Shown: positions 25,835 through 36,639, counted from the stretch's first letter. The stretch is 64,000 nt of DNA from Verrucomicrobiota bacterium (GCA_038744685.1 JBCDMB010000007.1:1-64000), one strand, 5' to 3'. Made by a program: numbers and translations. The notes: generated from the sequence alone by a model not told the origin.

Positions 25835-27688
25835 TTGAAACGCTTTTGGCCATACCTCAAGATGCTGGCGCCTGTGAAGTGGCAATTCATGGGAGCCGTT
25901 GTTGCTGGGATCATTTACGGGCTCGCGAGTGGGTTTGGCTTGCCGTTCGTCAGCAGCGTCGTTTTTCCAAAAATCTTCAATCAAGCTGAATTCGCTCATT
26001 TCTCTGAAGAGGTCAGGGAGGAGTTGAGTGGGGAACAAATGGCTGCACTCACCGAAGAGATGGATAAGATTTTGACCCCGGAGCAGCGGAAAGAGCTCGG
26101 TTGGTCTGAAGACCCTGACGGAGATGTATGGATGCTCTTTCTCGCGGTGGCAGCATTGCCACTTTCCTTTGGCGTGAGAGGAATTGCCGGTTTCACCAAC
26201 GTCTACTGGATCAACTACTGCGGGGTTCGGGTGCTCGAAACGATCCGGTGCCGGATATTTTCCAAGCTGCAGGTTCTTCCTCTTTCCTTCTTCCAGAAAA
26301 ACCAAACAGGTGAACTGGTCAGCCGCGTTGTGGTGGACACCACCCAGCTTCAGAATGGGATCATTTTCGTTGCCAACGATCTCATCAAGCAACCCGTCAC
26401 CTTCATTGGCGCGATGGGTGCACTGTTATTTCTGTCACTACGACAAAACGACCTAGCATTCATTTTGTTATGCCTTCTCACCATTCCGATCGCAGTCTTA
26501 CCGATTCGGTATGTCGGCCGAAAAATGCTAAAAAAAGCGCGGTTAATGCAGGATGAAGCTGGGGACCTCACAGGAATCTTGAGCGAGAACTTGTCGGCGC
26601 CTCGTGAAGTGAGGGCCTTCAACCTGAAGGAGCGGGAGGAAATGCGATTCTTTCAATCGGTTCGGAAGCTCTTCAAGCACCAGATGAAGGTAGTGAAATA
26701 TGGTCATGTGCTTACTCCCAGTATTGAATTCATTTCAGCCGTCGGAATCGCCATCGCGATTTTCTACGCCGCCAAACGGGGAGTTACTCTAGAGCAGGTC
26801 GTCCCTCTTATCTTCGCCCTCTACATGTCGTACGATCCGATCAAGAAACTCGGAATGATTCACAGTAAGATGCGACAGGCCACGGCCTCGTTGGAGAGGA
26901 TCGAATACATTCTCAACTCTCCTACTTCCGTTCCGGACCCGGAGAATCCGGAGAAGTTTGTGGCTGGCGATGGGCAGATTGACTTTGAAGACGTGAGCTT
27001 CTCCTATCAGGACACACCCACTCTCGAAAAGATTGATCTCCAAATTCCCGGTGGGCAGGTAGTTGCCCTTGTCGGACCTAGTGGTGCCGGCAAGTCGACT
27101 TTCGCCAATTTGGTGAGCCGTTTCTATGATGTAAACGAGGGAACCATCCGCATCGGTGGGAGTGACCTCCGAAAAATTGCGAAGGCGGAACTCTATGAGT
27201 CTATCGCACTCGTTTCCCAGGATCCTGTGCTCTTCAACGATACCATCGGCGAAAACATCCGAATCGGAAGACAAGACGCCACCCAGGAGGAGATTGAAGA
27301 GGCGGCCCGGAATGCGTTTGCCGACGAGTTTATTGCCGAGCTTGAGAATGGCTACGACACCGTAGTGGGGGAAAAAGGCACCCGTCTTTCCGGTGGACAG
27401 AAGCAGAGAATAGCCCTTGCCAGAGCGTTTCTTAGGAACGCCCCTATTCTCATTCTGGATGAGGCTACCTCAGCCCTTGACTCGGAAAGCGAGCAAAAGA
27501 TCCAGAAAGCCTTGGATCGCCTTCTTCCCGGAAAGACCGCGATCGTAATTGCCCACCGATTCAGCACAATTCGCAGTGCCGGGCGAATACTGGTATTCGA
27601 GAACGGCAAAATTATCGCCGACGGTCCTCACGATAAGGTTTACGCTGAATGCGCACTCTATCGGGATCTTTACGATAAGCAGGCGTAA
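25835..27688 (+). CDS. ABC exporter, MsbA/multidrug type (fused permease and ATPase)
   Basis: A half-transporter of 617 residues that should work as a homodimer. The transmembrane domain spans about residues 15-340, with an inserted charged segment at about 55-95 between the first two helices. The nucleotide-binding domain has Walker A GPSGAGKST, Q-loop LVSQDP, signature LSGGQKQR, Walker B ILILDEATSALD and switch His IAHRF. MsbA-type lipid A flipping fits the LPS genes in the window but drug or lipid export is equally possible. The start is a TTG at 25835; an ATG lies ten codons in. It converges on uvrA. Confidence 0.9.
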   Translation: MKRFWPYLKMLAPVKWQFMGAVVAGIIYGLASGFGLPFVSSVVFPKIFNQAEFAHFSEEVREELSGEQMAALTEEMDKILTPEQRKELGWSEDPDGDVWMLFLAVAALPLSFGVRGIAGFTNVYWINYCGVRVLETIRCRIFSKLQVLPLSFFQKNQTGELVSRVVVDTTQLQNGIIFVANDLIKQPVTFIGAMGALLFLSLRQNDLAFILLCLLTIPIAVLPIRYVGRKMLKKARLMQDEAGDLTGILSENLSAPREVRAFNLKEREEMRFFQSVRKLFKHQMKVVKYGHVLTPSIEFISAVGIAIAIFYAAKRGVTLEQVVPLIFALYMSYDPIKKLGMIHSKMRQATASLERIEYILNSPTSVPDPENPEKFVAGDGQIDFEDVSFSYQDTPTLEKIDLQIPGGQVVALVGPSGAGKSTFANLVSRFYDVNEGTIRIGGSDLRKIAKAELYESIALVSQDPVLFNDTIGENIRIGRQDATQEEIEEAARNAFADEFIAELENGYDTVVGEKGTRLSGGQKQRIALARAFLRNAPILILDEATSALDSESEQKIQKALDRLLPGKTAIVIAHRFSTIRSAGRILVFENGKIIADGPHDKVYAECALYRDLYDKQA

Positions 27689-27806
27689 ATCAAAGCCCTC
27701 TCCGAATCGAAATCCGGATCCGCAAGTGGTTCAGGTCGACTTTTCTTCTCTTTTAGCAATCCACTCCCACCCGTCGTCCTTCGAGAACTCACTGTAAACA
27801 CCGTGA

Positions 27807-27862
27807 CCTCGGTTCTTTGAACCGCGGTATGGAACTGAAGCTATCCTCGGAACTTTGTTCCG
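27807..27862. repeat. Pair of near-identical hairpins with compensatory changes
   Basis: CCTCGGTTCTTTGAACCG (27807-27824) and CCTCGGAACTTTGTTCCG (27845-27862) are 18-nt copies 38 bp apart. They differ at four positions that swap TT/AA for AA/TT, so both keep a stem with a TTT loop. They lie between the ends of the convergent ABC exporter and uvrA genes and may mark transcript ends for either strand, though no T-run follows. Confidence 0.55.
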
Positions 27863-27877
27863 ACGCCACCATTAAAC

Positions 27878-30733
27878 TTAGCCCGGCAGACTCCGTCCCG
27901 TATCTTTGAGAGCCTGCAGTGTTGGAGAATTCGCCGCCTTAGACCATTTTTCCGGGGGACCGGCGTAGATCAATTCTCCTCCCTCATCCCCGCCACCCGG
28001 ACCGAGCTCTACTACCCAGTCTGCTAGTTGAATGACGTCGAGATCGTGTTCGATGATGAGGATTGTATTTCCGGCATCCCTTAGCCGGTAGACTACCTCG
28101 ATGAGTCGAGCAATGTCATCCCAGTGCAAGCCAGTAGTTGGTTCATCCAGAAGATAAAGAGTGCGTCCCTGTTCCCGTCGGCTCAGCTCCGTTGCGAGCT
28201 TGAGGCGCTGGGCCTCTCCTCCCGACAAAGTGGTAGCTGACTGCCCAAGTTGAAGATATCCAAGACCCACCTCAATCAGCAGATCCAGTTTCGCGAGAAT
28301 CGCTGGATTTCGACTGAGTGCGTCCCGAGCCTCCTCTATGGTCAGCTCAAGAACCTCCGCGATATTGAGGCCCCGATACCTGACTTCTAGAGTTTCCCGA
28401 TTGTACCGTTTGCCCTGACAGCTTGGACATTCTACAAAGACGTCGCTCATGAACTGCATATCGAGCCGAATGAGTCCATCCCCTTTGCACCGCTCGCAAC
28501 GGCCACCGGGCACATTAAAACTAAACCTTCCCGGAGTGTAGCCGCGCACTTTTGCCAAGGGAGTCTTGGAAAACAAAGACCTTAAAATGGAGAATATTCC
28601 GGCAAACGTAGCTGGATTCGAACGAGGACTTCTTCCGATTGGGGACTGGTCGACTTGCACCACAGAGTCGAAACTTTCCCATCCGGAGATTCCTTTATGC
28701 ACGCCCGGAATGGATTTCGCCCGATTGAGTTTCCTCGCGGCCGCAGCACCAAGAACATCATGAACCAACGTGCTTTTTCCCGAACCCGAGACTCCGCAAA
28801 TCGCTGAGACCAGTCCCACAGGAAAATTCACTGTAATGTTCTTGAGGTTGTGTTCCGCAGCCTCTCTCACCTGGATCGCGTCTGCGGTCTTTCTTTTCGG
28901 CAAACGCAGATCCACAAGGCTTTCCTTTCCTGAAAGATAGGCTGCTGTCCGACTTTCGCTATCAGGTGGAATGGCTTTAGGGCTCCCGGAGTAAACCAGT
29001 TTACCTCCAACCGATCCGGCCCCAGGGCCCAATTCGATCAGGTGATCGGCGACCTGAATCATCTCGGAAGAGTGTTCGACGACCACTACTGTATTGCCAC
29101 GGTCCCGGAGCTTCTGAAGGTTTCTGATCAGTCTTTGAATATCGTTCGAATGAAGACCGATGCTCGGCTCATCCAATACGTAGATGACGCCAACCAATCC
29201 CATTCCGAGCTGGGTCGCGAGGCGCGCTCGTTGCGCTTCACCCCCACTCAAAGTGTGAAAAGGCCGGTCAAGTGTTAGGTATCCCAACCCAACCTCTTCG
29301 AGGAAACGTAACCGGTGAGCCAGACCCTCCAATGCCTCCTCGACTTCATCGCCAGCCTGTGCGCGGAAACTACCATCGACGAGCTTCAGGGCAGAAGAAA
29401 TTGAATGGGAGAGAAATTGAGGTAGAGAAACCCCTGCGACGAGAATGGACCGTGGGTAGGCGCCGAGCCTTGCTCCGCCACACGAAGGACAGGGAAGCTT
29501 GCGCTGGTAGGCGACCAAGCGAGCACGTAATCCATCGCTCGTTGAGGTCCGGTAAGACTCGTCAAGGTCTGGAAGCACTCCGGGAAATGGGAACTCCTGC
29601 GCTTTGCGGTTTCCCGGTCCAAGCTTAAATAGAAATTCCTTTTCTCCCGACCCATGAACAATCAAATCCCGCGTACCATCGTCGAGTTCTTGCCAGGGTG
29701 TTGTAGGATCGAAAGGAAGCTGTTCAGCTAGCTGGCGCAAAAGGGCATTTCTTCGGATAATCATCCGTTTCGAACCAATACGCCACGGTTTGATCGCACC
29801 CTTCTTTACCGATAAAGATGGATCCGGAATCAGGAGGTCCTCGTCAAATTGGAGAATTTCTCCGAGACCGCCACATTCCGGACAAGCCCCATCCGGATTA
29901 TTCCATGAGAAAAGTCTGGGATTGGGAGCGGGATAAGTAGTCCCGCAAATCTCGCAAGCATGAGCTTGGCTCAGCAAAATCTCCCTCGAAGCCTCTTCCT
30001 TTGTTGCCTGACTGAGAATAACCGCTCGATCTCCACCTTCGGAAAAAGCCAACTCTAGCGAATCAGCGATTCTACCTCTCTGGTCTGGTCGAAGAACGAT
30101 TCGGTCAATCAGTAGTTCCAGCTCTTGTTCCTTCCTCGATCGGTCAATCAGGCCTTTTTCCTCAAGACCTGCAATCCGTCCGTCAATGCGCACCCGGGTG
30201 AAACCCTTGTGCCGCAAGGACTCCATTTCTTCACGGATGACGGATGGCTTCGCTACCATCTTTGGAGCGAAGATTTGGATACGGCTCCCTTCCGGCTCCT
30301 CAAACAAACGATCAAGGCAATCATCGATAGAACGCCGGGAAACCCTCCCACCGTCTTTGGGACAGAATGGAACGCCCGCCACCGACCAGAGAACTCTCGC
30401 AAAATCCAACACCTCCGATATGGAGGCCACTGTGCTTCGAGGGTTGATACCATGACCCGTCAATTGCTCAATCGCGATGACGGGTGAAAGCCCTTCGATG
30501 AAGTCCACCTCTGGGCGGTCCACCTGATCCAGCAACTGTCTCGCCTTCGGAGAAAGGCTTTCCATGTATTTTCGATACCCTTCTCCATAGAGTGTATCAA
30601 AGGCCAGTGAGGACTTCCCGGAGCCACTGACACCTGTCACCACCGTGATCTTACCCCTCGGAATCTCGACATCGAAATTCTTCAAGTTGTGCTGCCGAGC
30701 GCCTCGGATATAGATTGAGTCGGGACTTGCCAT
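27878..30733 (-). CDS. uvrA: UvrA, excinuclease ABC subunit A
   Basis: DNA damage sensor of nucleotide excision repair, with two ABC modules and zinc sites; 951 residues from the ATG at 30733 ([20 protein letters not shown]). Walker A motifs are [10 protein letters not shown] and [18 protein letters not shown] occurs in both modules. Zinc-type Cys pairs are seen in CEICG...CPECGG and CERCKGDG...CPSCQGKRY. In-frame upstream codons to 30799 are not used because the family N-terminus starts at 30733. It is divergent from the glutaredoxin gene over about 110 bp; no SOS operator was recognised. Confidence 0.96.
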   Translation of the reverse strand: MASPDSIYIRGARQHNLKNFDVEIPRGKITVVTGVSGSGKSSLAFDTLYGEGYRKYMESLSPKARQLLDQVDRPEVDFIEGLSPVIAIEQLTGHGINPRSTVASISEVLDFARVLWSVAGVPFCPKDGGRVSRRSIDDCLDRLFEEPEGSRIQIFAPKMVAKPSVIREEMESLRHKGFTRVRIDGRIAGLEEKGLIDRSRKEQELELLIDRIVLRPDQRGRIADSLELAFSEGGDRAVILSQATKEEASREILLSQAHACEICGTTYPAPNPRLFSWNNPDGACPECGGLGEILQFDEDLLIPDPSLSVKKGAIKPWRIGSKRMIIRRNALLRQLAEQLPFDPTTPWQELDDGTRDLIVHGSGEKEFLFKLGPGNRKAQEFPFPGVLPDLDESYRTSTSDGLRARLVAYQRKLPCPSCGGARLGAYPRSILVAGVSLPQFLSHSISSALKLVDGSFRAQAGDEVEEALEGLAHRLRFLEEVGLGYLTLDRPFHTLSGGEAQRARLATQLGMGLVGVIYVLDEPSIGLHSNDIQRLIRNLQKLRDRGNTVVVVEHSSEMIQVADHLIELGPGAGSVGGKLVYSGSPKAIPPDSESRTAAYLSGKESLVDLRLPKRKTADAIQVREAAEHNLKNITVNFPVGLVSAICGVSGSGKSTLVHDVLGAAAARKLNRAKSIPGVHKGISGWESFDSVVQVDQSPIGRSPRSNPATFAGIFSILRSLFSKTPLAKVRGYTPGRFSFNVPGGRCERCKGDGLIRLDMQFMSDVFVECPSCQGKRYNRETLEVRYRGLNIAEVLELTIEEARDALSRNPAILAKLDLLIEVGLGYLQLGQSATTLSGGEAQRLKLATELSRREQGRTLYLLDEPTTGLHWDDIARLIEVVYRLRDAGNTILIIEHDLDVIQLADWVVELGPGGGDEGGELIYAGPPEKWSKAANSPTLQALKDTGRSLPG

Positions 30734-30845
30734 TTTCTGGATCAACGTAGGAATGGACTTTGAAGCCGTTGTTTGGCAAGCGCAGGTGAGGTTGACCAAG
30801 AAAATGGTTCTGGCAAAACCTCATCTGACGCACTATCCACAAACC

Positions 30846-31127
30846 ATGAAGGAAAAACCAGTGCTGTATATCAAAGCGGGATGCCCATGGTGCAAGGAAG
30901 CGCTTGTGTTCTTCGATCAACACGGGGTCGATCTCACGGTTAAGGACGTCAACCGAGAGAGCGATGCAATGATGCAGATGGTCGAAATCAGCGGTCAGAC
31001 CAAAACTCCTACTTTTGAGTTTGGCGATTTTGTTGTGGCAGACTTCGATACCGATGAGTTTATGGCTGAGCTCGATGAGTTTCCAGAAGTCCGGATCCAA
31101 CTTGGAATCGGAGACGACGAGACCTGA
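30846..31127 (+). CDS. Glutaredoxin
   Basis: A 93-residue thioredoxin-fold disulfide reductant. MKEKPVLYIKAGCPWCKEA gives the beta1-alpha1 unit with the redox motif CPWC. TPTFEFGDFVV holds the cis-Pro (TP) that contacts the substrate, and the C-terminal half is acidic. The start at 30846 is chosen over the longer frame from 30753 to place the active site in the normal position. The beta-barrel gene follows after 34 bp. Confidence 0.88.
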   Translation: MKEKPVLYIKAGCPWCKEALVFFDQHGVDLTVKDVNRESDAMMQMVEISGQTKTPTFEFGDFVVADFDTDEFMAELDEFPEVRIQLGIGDDET

Positions 31128-31161
31128 TCCGAATCCTTTCCACTAGTCACCCTCTCCCACC

Positions 31162-31917
31162 ATGAAAGTAAGGTTAGTTCTCATCTCACTCTGCATTTCT
31201 TCTTTATCCGCTTCTGCGGCCGGACCGGATATTTCCGGCTGGTCAATTACCGTAAAGGGTGGACCCGCCTTTCCGGTTATGGGGGATTTTTCGGGAAGTG
31301 CCGCCGAACAAAGCACCACTACTACCGATCCGGATGGTAACGAGGTGGTTACCGGAAATTCCGCCAATATTCTCGGACTCGACTGGTCAGACGCTTACGA
31401 CGATTTTCTCGACCTAGCGATTGAGATCGATTTTTGGGAAGGCCCCACGAGAAGTCTTTACCTCGGACTTTCGAGGACGATGGCCAGTGGGAAGAACGCT
31501 ACTCTCGGCTCATTCAACGGAAGTAATGTTACGGCTACCTTCTCGGATTACTCGGATACTGGAATCTACGCAGGATTCCGATGGGGTCTAGGCAACTCGG
31601 GTTGGATTAAGTCTCTGATTTCAGTGCAGGCTGGAGCGACCATCATCGATTCGATCGATGCGGACGTCACCAACATCCCGAACGTGACCTCGATTGCCTT
31701 TTACCAGCGATCAACGGTCTTCAGTGGTGGGGTGTTTATTTCGGTTATCCTCACCCCGCTGGATTTCCTCGAGGTAGGGATTGAGAGTGGCTTCCGCTAT
31801 CAAACCGCTCCCAAAGGAGATAATTCACAAATCGATTTGCTGGGCCTCCAGGGGATCAACTCAGAGGGAGATCTTGGTCTCGTTCCCGTTCGGATTCTCG
31901 CAACGATTAAGTTTTAG
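31162..31917 (+). CDS. Exported beta-barrel-like outer membrane protein
   Basis: 251 residues with signal peptide MKVRLVLISLCISSLSASAAG. The mature chain alternates Gly/aromatic strand-like segments (WSITVKGGPAFPVMGDF, LYLGLSRTM, GIYAGFRWGLG, EVGIESGFRYQT) and ends in VRILATIKF, a terminal Phe as used by the BAM complex. This suggests an 8- to 10-strand barrel in the outer membrane. Family and function are not recognised. It is probably co-transcribed with the glutaredoxin gene and converges on the phosphoesterase. Confidence 0.6.
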   Translation: MKVRLVLISLCISSLSASAAGPDISGWSITVKGGPAFPVMGDFSGSAAEQSTTTTDPDGNEVVTGNSANILGLDWSDAYDDFLDLAIEIDFWEGPTRSLYLGLSRTMASGKNATLGSFNGSNVTATFSDYSDTGIYAGFRWGLGNSGWIKSLISVQAGATIIDSIDADVTNIPNVTSIAFYQRSTVFSGGVFISVILTPLDFLEVGIESGFRYQTAPKGDNSQIDLLGLQGINSEGDLGLVPVRILATIKF

Positions 31918-31968
31918 CCTTGCGAAAATCGTAGTCGGAAGACCCCACGGCACCCGTCAGGACTTCCC

Positions 31969-32949
31969 TTAGACAAGGGTGTGCAGGGTCACCTCGGCCG
32001 GCGCGTTGAGTCGGAATGGTAACTTACATCCTCCGCAGCCGTTCGACGTGTAGCCTTGGAGGCCCTTATACTTCCACCTGCCCGAGACCATTCGAAGCGG
32101 ACACCCGTGACTTCCAGTAATGGGAATTCCACATGGAAGTGAAACCTGCCCTCCGTGGGTGTGACCAGACAGCATCAAATTGATGCCATTCCTTTCAGCG
32201 TCCTTGTAGTTCTGAGGACTATGGGACAATCCGACGACCGGGCCATCCCAGCTTATCGCCCTAACCGCATTTTCAAACGAATCAGTGCCGAACTGACGGG
32301 CATCGTCGACACCTGCCAACCACACTCCCCCATCTCCGTTCGGTATCCAAACCGATTCGTTCATGAGCACTCTCACCCCTAACTCTTCCAGAAAAAAGCC
32401 GACCGATAAAACATCATGGTTCCCCAAAACCGCGTAAACGGGACTTCGGAAGCAGTGAACCAATTGCTCCAGATGCTCCTTGGGAACCGCCTCGCCACTG
32501 AAAACCAGGTCAAAGAAGTCACCGGTGATACAGACTAAGTCGTATGGTAACTCCTCTACTGTAGACCTAACCCGTTCAATAACTCCCGGATCAAAGTCCA
32601 GATGCAAATCAGTTACCTGAAGAATCTTTAGACCCTCTGCACCTGGACTCAAACCATTCATTCTCCAAGTCGAAGTCTTGACTCTAAGGTCCTGAAAATT
32701 TCTTCGGGCTCGTTTCTCCAAGCCCGACCATCGAACCATTCGCTCAAGGAGACGAACTGCAAGGCGACGATCTGCCAATCCGTCTGTGTGGACGAAAAGG
32801 GGTCGCAACCGCTCTCTCAATAGCCTTTCCCGGGCAAGACGCTGACGAAGCAATTTTTCACCCATTCGATCACTCAATCCCTGATACTCCGGTAGGTTCG
32901 GAATCTCAGTGAGTAATTCTTCTTTCGCACTGGGTTTTAGCGTAAGCAC
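31969..32949 (-). CDS. Calcineurin-like metallophosphoesterase (YkuE-type)
   Basis: 326 residues from a GTG start. The dimetal motifs are all visible in order: TDLHLD, GDFFDL, LGNHD, HSPQNY and SGHTHGGQ. The first 110 residues are Arg/Leu-rich with no membrane segment seen, unlike the membrane-bound UDP-2,3-diacylglucosamine hydrolase relatives. KLP/GCGGCKLP near the C-terminus is a YkuE-like feature. Substrate is uncertain (phospholipid or nucleotide phosphoesters). It is divergent from the aminotransferase gene. Confidence 0.85.
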   Translation of the reverse strand: MLTLKPSAKEELLTEIPNLPEYQGLSDRMGEKLLRQRLARERLLRERLRPLFVHTDGLADRRLAVRLLERMVRWSGLEKRARRNFQDLRVKTSTWRMNGLSPGAEGLKILQVTDLHLDFDPGVIERVRSTVEELPYDLVCITGDFFDLVFSGEAVPKEHLEQLVHCFRSPVYAVLGNHDVLSVGFFLEELGVRVLMNESVWIPNGDGGVWLAGVDDARQFGTDSFENAVRAISWDGPVVGLSHSPQNYKDAERNGINLMLSGHTHGGQVSLPCGIPITGSHGCPLRMVSGRWKYKGLQGYTSNGCGGCKLPFRLNAPAEVTLHTLV

Positions 32950-33014
32950 AGATAAAAAACGGTTTTTTGATGGACAACCTGAAGCGATTGAACAACTGGA
33001 TAATTCTTCAAGAC

Positions 33015-34088
33015 ATGAGTTATAAGCTTTTTATTCCCGGCCCAATTGAAGTTTCGGCGAAGACCTACCGGGCTATGACGACGCCCGTCGTAGGGCACCG
33101 GAGTCCTGATTTTGTTGACCTATATCAGTCTGTTCAGCCGGGGTTACAACGACTTTTCGAAACCTCTGATCCTGTTTTTCTGAGCACCTCAAGTGCTTGG
33201 GGCGTGATGGAAGGAGCGGTTCGCAACCTGACGAAAAAGAAGGTCCTCAACTGCATGTGTGGTGCCTTTTCAGACAAATGGTATGACGTCGCAAAGCGGG
33301 CAGGCTTTGCGGCTGATCCCCTTTCGGTTGAGTGGGGGCGCCACATTGATCCAGAAGAGCTTAGGAAACACCTTGAAACCGGCGAATACGATGTCGTTAC
33401 CCTCGTCCACAATGAGACTTCGTGTGGAATGATGAATCCTCTGGAAGAGATCATGGAGGTCCTCCGTGATTTTCCTGATGTATTCTCTGTTATCGATACG
33501 GTTTCCTCCTTTTCGGTTGTTCCGGTTCCGAAGGACGAACTGGGAATTGACGTGATGCTAACCGGGTCCCAAAAGGCTCTCGCGCTCCCGCCGGGCCTTG
33601 CCCTGATCTCAGTCTCCGAACGGGCTTTTGAACGGGCGAAATCGGTAGAGGGCCGCGGCTACTACTTTGATTTCATTGAATTCAGAAAGAATCACGAGAA
33701 GGGAATGACTCCAAGCACTCCGGTGATCCCGCTCATCAATGCCCTCAAATCGAAGATCGAGGATATCGAAGCGGAAGGGATCGAGAATCGTTATCAGCGG
33801 CACTCAGACTTGAACGACATGGTTCACGACTGGATGGAGAACCATGGGTTTTCCCTGTTGCCGGAAAAGCAGTTTGCTTCGAAATCGCTGAGCTGCATCC
33901 GCAACACGTGGGACGTTGACCTGGCACTCATCAACAAGCGACTGAAAGACGAATTTCAGATGGTGATCGACATCGGCTACGGCAAATTGAAGGGGAAAAC
34001 CTTCCGGATTTCGAACATGGGAGACGAGACAAAAGAAACGATGGGCGAACTCCTGGGGAACCTCGATTCGATCTTTGCCAGCTTGTAG
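33015..34088 (+). CDS. Class V aminotransferase (alanine/serine-glyoxylate type)
   Basis: A PLP enzyme of 357 residues starting at MSYKLFIPGPIEVS, the family opening PGP motif. The PLP Lys is in TGSQKALALPPG near residue 192; HNETSCG lies near residue 132 and DTVSSF, with the PLP-pyridine Asp, precedes the Lys. The HRSPDF block near residue 28 is also conserved. It resembles alanine-glyoxylate or serine-pyruvate aminotransferases and could serve serine/glyoxylate metabolism. The longer frame from 32967 gives an atypical N-terminus and is set aside. topB follows after 18 bp. Confidence 0.88.
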   Translation: MSYKLFIPGPIEVSAKTYRAMTTPVVGHRSPDFVDLYQSVQPGLQRLFETSDPVFLSTSSAWGVMEGAVRNLTKKKVLNCMCGAFSDKWYDVAKRAGFAADPLSVEWGRHIDPEELRKHLETGEYDVVTLVHNETSCGMMNPLEEIMEVLRDFPDVFSVIDTVSSFSVVPVPKDELGIDVMLTGSQKALALPPGLALISVSERAFERAKSVEGRGYYFDFIEFRKNHEKGMTPSTPVIPLINALKSKIEDIEAEGIENRYQRHSDLNDMVHDWMENHGFSLLPEKQFASKSLSCIRNTWDVDLALINKRLKDEFQMVIDIGYGKLKGKTFRISNMGDETKETMGELLGNLDSIFASL

Positions 34089-34106
34089 TTTGAGCTGGAT
34101 GTTCAC

Positions 34107-36626
34107 ATGAAGACCCTCGTCATCGCAGAAAAGCCCTCGGTTGCAGGGGACCTCGCCAGAGTTCTTGGCAAAGTTCCCAAGAAAGGCGATTTCTACGAAA
34201 ACGATGAATGGGTAATCAGCTCTGCCTTAGGGCATCTCGTTGAACTCCAAATGCCTCAGGAGATCGACAAGGCGTATAGCAAATGGACACTCGATAACCT
34301 CCCGATTGTCCCACCGAAGTTTAAGACTAAACCGGTCGAGAAAACAAAGAAGAAGCTACAGGAATTGAAGCGCTTGATGAAACGTCCCGACGTCCGGGAG
34401 ATCATCAATGCCTGTGATGCTGGCCGGGAAGGAGAGTTGATTTTTACCCTGATTCAGGAACAGGCGAAGGTAAAAAAGCCCGTGAAGCGCCTCTGGATGA
34501 TGTCGATGACCCCAACTGCTATCCAGAAGGCCTTCGAGGAGTTAAGGGAGGAGCAATCCATGAAACCGCTTCAAGACGCTGCTAAGAGTCGTCAGGAAGC
34601 AGATTGGCTCGTCGGTCTCAACGCTACCCGTGGGGCTACGGTTACCTTCGGCCGAAGAGGCGGCACCGCTGCCAACGTGGGTCGCGTTCAGACCCCTACC
34701 CTTACCATGGTCTGTGACAGGGAAGATGAGATCAGCAGCTTCGTCCCCACCCCTTACTGGGAAGTTGTCGCGCAGTTTTCAATTTCAACGGGAACCTACG
34801 AAGGCACGTATCAGCGGATCGACTTCAAGAAGTCAGACGAGCTCCCTCATGACCGGGCCTCTCGAATTTGGGAAAAGGTGGAAGCCGAGCGCATTGCGAA
34901 AGAAGTCGAGGGTGGAATTGCATCGATTACCGAAAAGAAAAAGCGCTCCAAGCAGGCGGCTCCAAGACTCTACGACCTCACTACTCTTCAGCGGGAGGCA
35001 AACAACCGCTACGGTTTCTCGGCCGCAAATACGCTTTCGATTGCTCAAGCACTCTATGAGCGGCACAAAATGCTCACCTACCCCCGAACAGATTCCCGAG
35101 CACTTCCCGAAGATTATGGAAGCTCTTGCCGCGATTCCCTTGCGAATCTCCCTGAGAATTACCGTCCTTTCACGGATTTTATTCTCAGTGGAAATCGGAT
35201 CAATCCAAAGGATAAGCGTATTTTTAATGACAAGCAGGTAAGCGATCACTTTGCCATCATACCCACCGACCAGAAGCCACGCACCTTGAACGATGCAGAG
35301 CAAAAAATCTACGACATGGTGGTTCGCCGTTTTCTCGCAGTTTTTTATCCTTCTGCAGAGTATGACGTCACGACTCGTGAAAGTGTCGTTGGTGGACATA
35401 CTTTCCGCACCGATGGCAAGGTCTTAGCTGAGCCGGGTTGGCTTGCAGTCTATGGAAAGACCGCAGGAACTTCCGATACGATTCCCCCGCTTCCGACACC
35501 GGATGGCGCAGATGGCAATCCTGTGGAAGGTGCCGTTGAAGACGTTGAGGTTAAGGGAGATGAAACGAGACCTCCTCCACGCTACACCGAGGCGACCCTG
35601 CTTTCAGCCATGGAAAATGCCGGAAAACAAGTCGAGGATGATGAGCTTGCTGAAGCGATGCGTGAACGCGGCCTTGGAACCCCAGCGACCCGAGCTGGTA
35701 TCCTCGACAACCTCGTCTATCAGAAATATTTGGAGAAAGATGGGAAGGAATTGTTGCCCACCACAAAAGGGGAAGCCCTGATTCAGTTTTTACGGGCCTA
35801 CGATATCGATTTGTTGACCAGCCCCGCTCTTACCGGAGAATGGGAATACCGTCTCAAGCAGATTGAGGAAGGAAAACTGGGACGGAAGGAATTCATGGAC
35901 GGGATTGAAGAGGTTACCCGCCAGATCGCGGAAGCGTTGAAGAATCCCCCCGCTCCAACGGAATCTTCCCTTCAATCGATCACTGACGGAAAGCCTCTTC
36001 TGGAAAACTTTAAGGCATTTGTTTCCAATGACTCCGTAACCGTGAACAATCGGCAGATTCCGGCCCTCCAGGTGAACAAAGTCATCGGGAACCGAGCAAT
36101 GGAGGAGGAAGAGGTCCGGGAGCTACTGGAGAAAAAGCAAATCGGACCACTCGATGGTTTTCGTTCGAAAGCAGGAAAGAGCTTCTCAGCAATCGTAAAA
36201 CTCATTCAAAAGGAGAACGGTTCTTGGAGAGTGGAGCTCGACTTTGGGGATTCGTCTAATGGGGAGAACGGCGAAATTGATTTGAGTTCTGCAGAGGTTG
36301 TGGGCGTTTGCCCTCTTTGTGGGGCGAAGGTCTACGAAACTCCGAATGCCTACATTTGTGAAGAACGGGCCAGAGACCGGAAAAACTGCGACTTTCAGGT
36401 GGCGCGAAACATTCTTGGAAAAACCATCGAACGTCCAGTCTTCGAAAAACTGCTCAAAGACAAAAAGACGGATCTTGTGCAAGGCTTTCGATCCAATCGA
36501 ACCAAGCGTAAGTTCGATGCGTTTCTAGTCCTGAAGCCAGATGGCAAGCTGGGATTTGAGTTTCCCGACAGGCCAGCCCGAAAATCCGCTCGGAAACGGG
36601 CAAAAAAGCAGGCCAAATCCGGCTAA
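34107..36626 (+). CDS. topB: DNA topoisomerase III (type IA)
   Basis: A type IA topoisomerase of 839 residues that relaxes or decatenates through a transient 5'-phosphotyrosine. The TOPRIM domain has IAEKPSVA and the acidic CDAGREGELIF; the nucleophile Tyr is in LTYPRTDSRAL near residue 330. GLGTPATRA is the conserved block after it. The C-terminal region ends with a zinc-like patch (CPLCG, then YICEERARDRKNC) and a basic Lys/Arg/Ala tail. The length and tail are closer to Firmicutes-type TopB than to the short E. coli enzyme. It directly follows the aminotransferase. Confidence 0.93.
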   Translation: MKTLVIAEKPSVAGDLARVLGKVPKKGDFYENDEWVISSALGHLVELQMPQEIDKAYSKWTLDNLPIVPPKFKTKPVEKTKKKLQELKRLMKRPDVREIINACDAGREGELIFTLIQEQAKVKKPVKRLWMMSMTPTAIQKAFEELREEQSMKPLQDAAKSRQEADWLVGLNATRGATVTFGRRGGTAANVGRVQTPTLTMVCDREDEISSFVPTPYWEVVAQFSISTGTYEGTYQRIDFKKSDELPHDRASRIWEKVEAERIAKEVEGGIASITEKKKRSKQAAPRLYDLTTLQREANNRYGFSAANTLSIAQALYERHKMLTYPRTDSRALPEDYGSSCRDSLANLPENYRPFTDFILSGNRINPKDKRIFNDKQVSDHFAIIPTDQKPRTLNDAEQKIYDMVVRRFLAVFYPSAEYDVTTRESVVGGHTFRTDGKVLAEPGWLAVYGKTAGTSDTIPPLPTPDGADGNPVEGAVEDVEVKGDETRPPPRYTEATLLSAMENAGKQVEDDELAEAMRERGLGTPATRAGILDNLVYQKYLEKDGKELLPTTKGEALIQFLRAYDIDLLTSPALTGEWEYRLKQIEEGKLGRKEFMDGIEEVTRQIAEALKNPPAPTESSLQSITDGKPLLENFKAFVSNDSVTVNNRQIPALQVNKVIGNRAMEEEEVRELLEKKQIGPLDGFRSKAGKSFSAIVKLIQKENGSWRVELDFGDSSNGENGEIDLSSAEVVGVCPLCGAKVYETPNAYICEERARDRKNCDFQVARNILGKTIERPVFEKLLKDKKTDLVQGFRSNRTKRKFDAFLVLKPDGKLGFEFPDRPARKSARKRAKKQAKSG

Positions 36627-36639
36627 CCCGTATCCCGCC

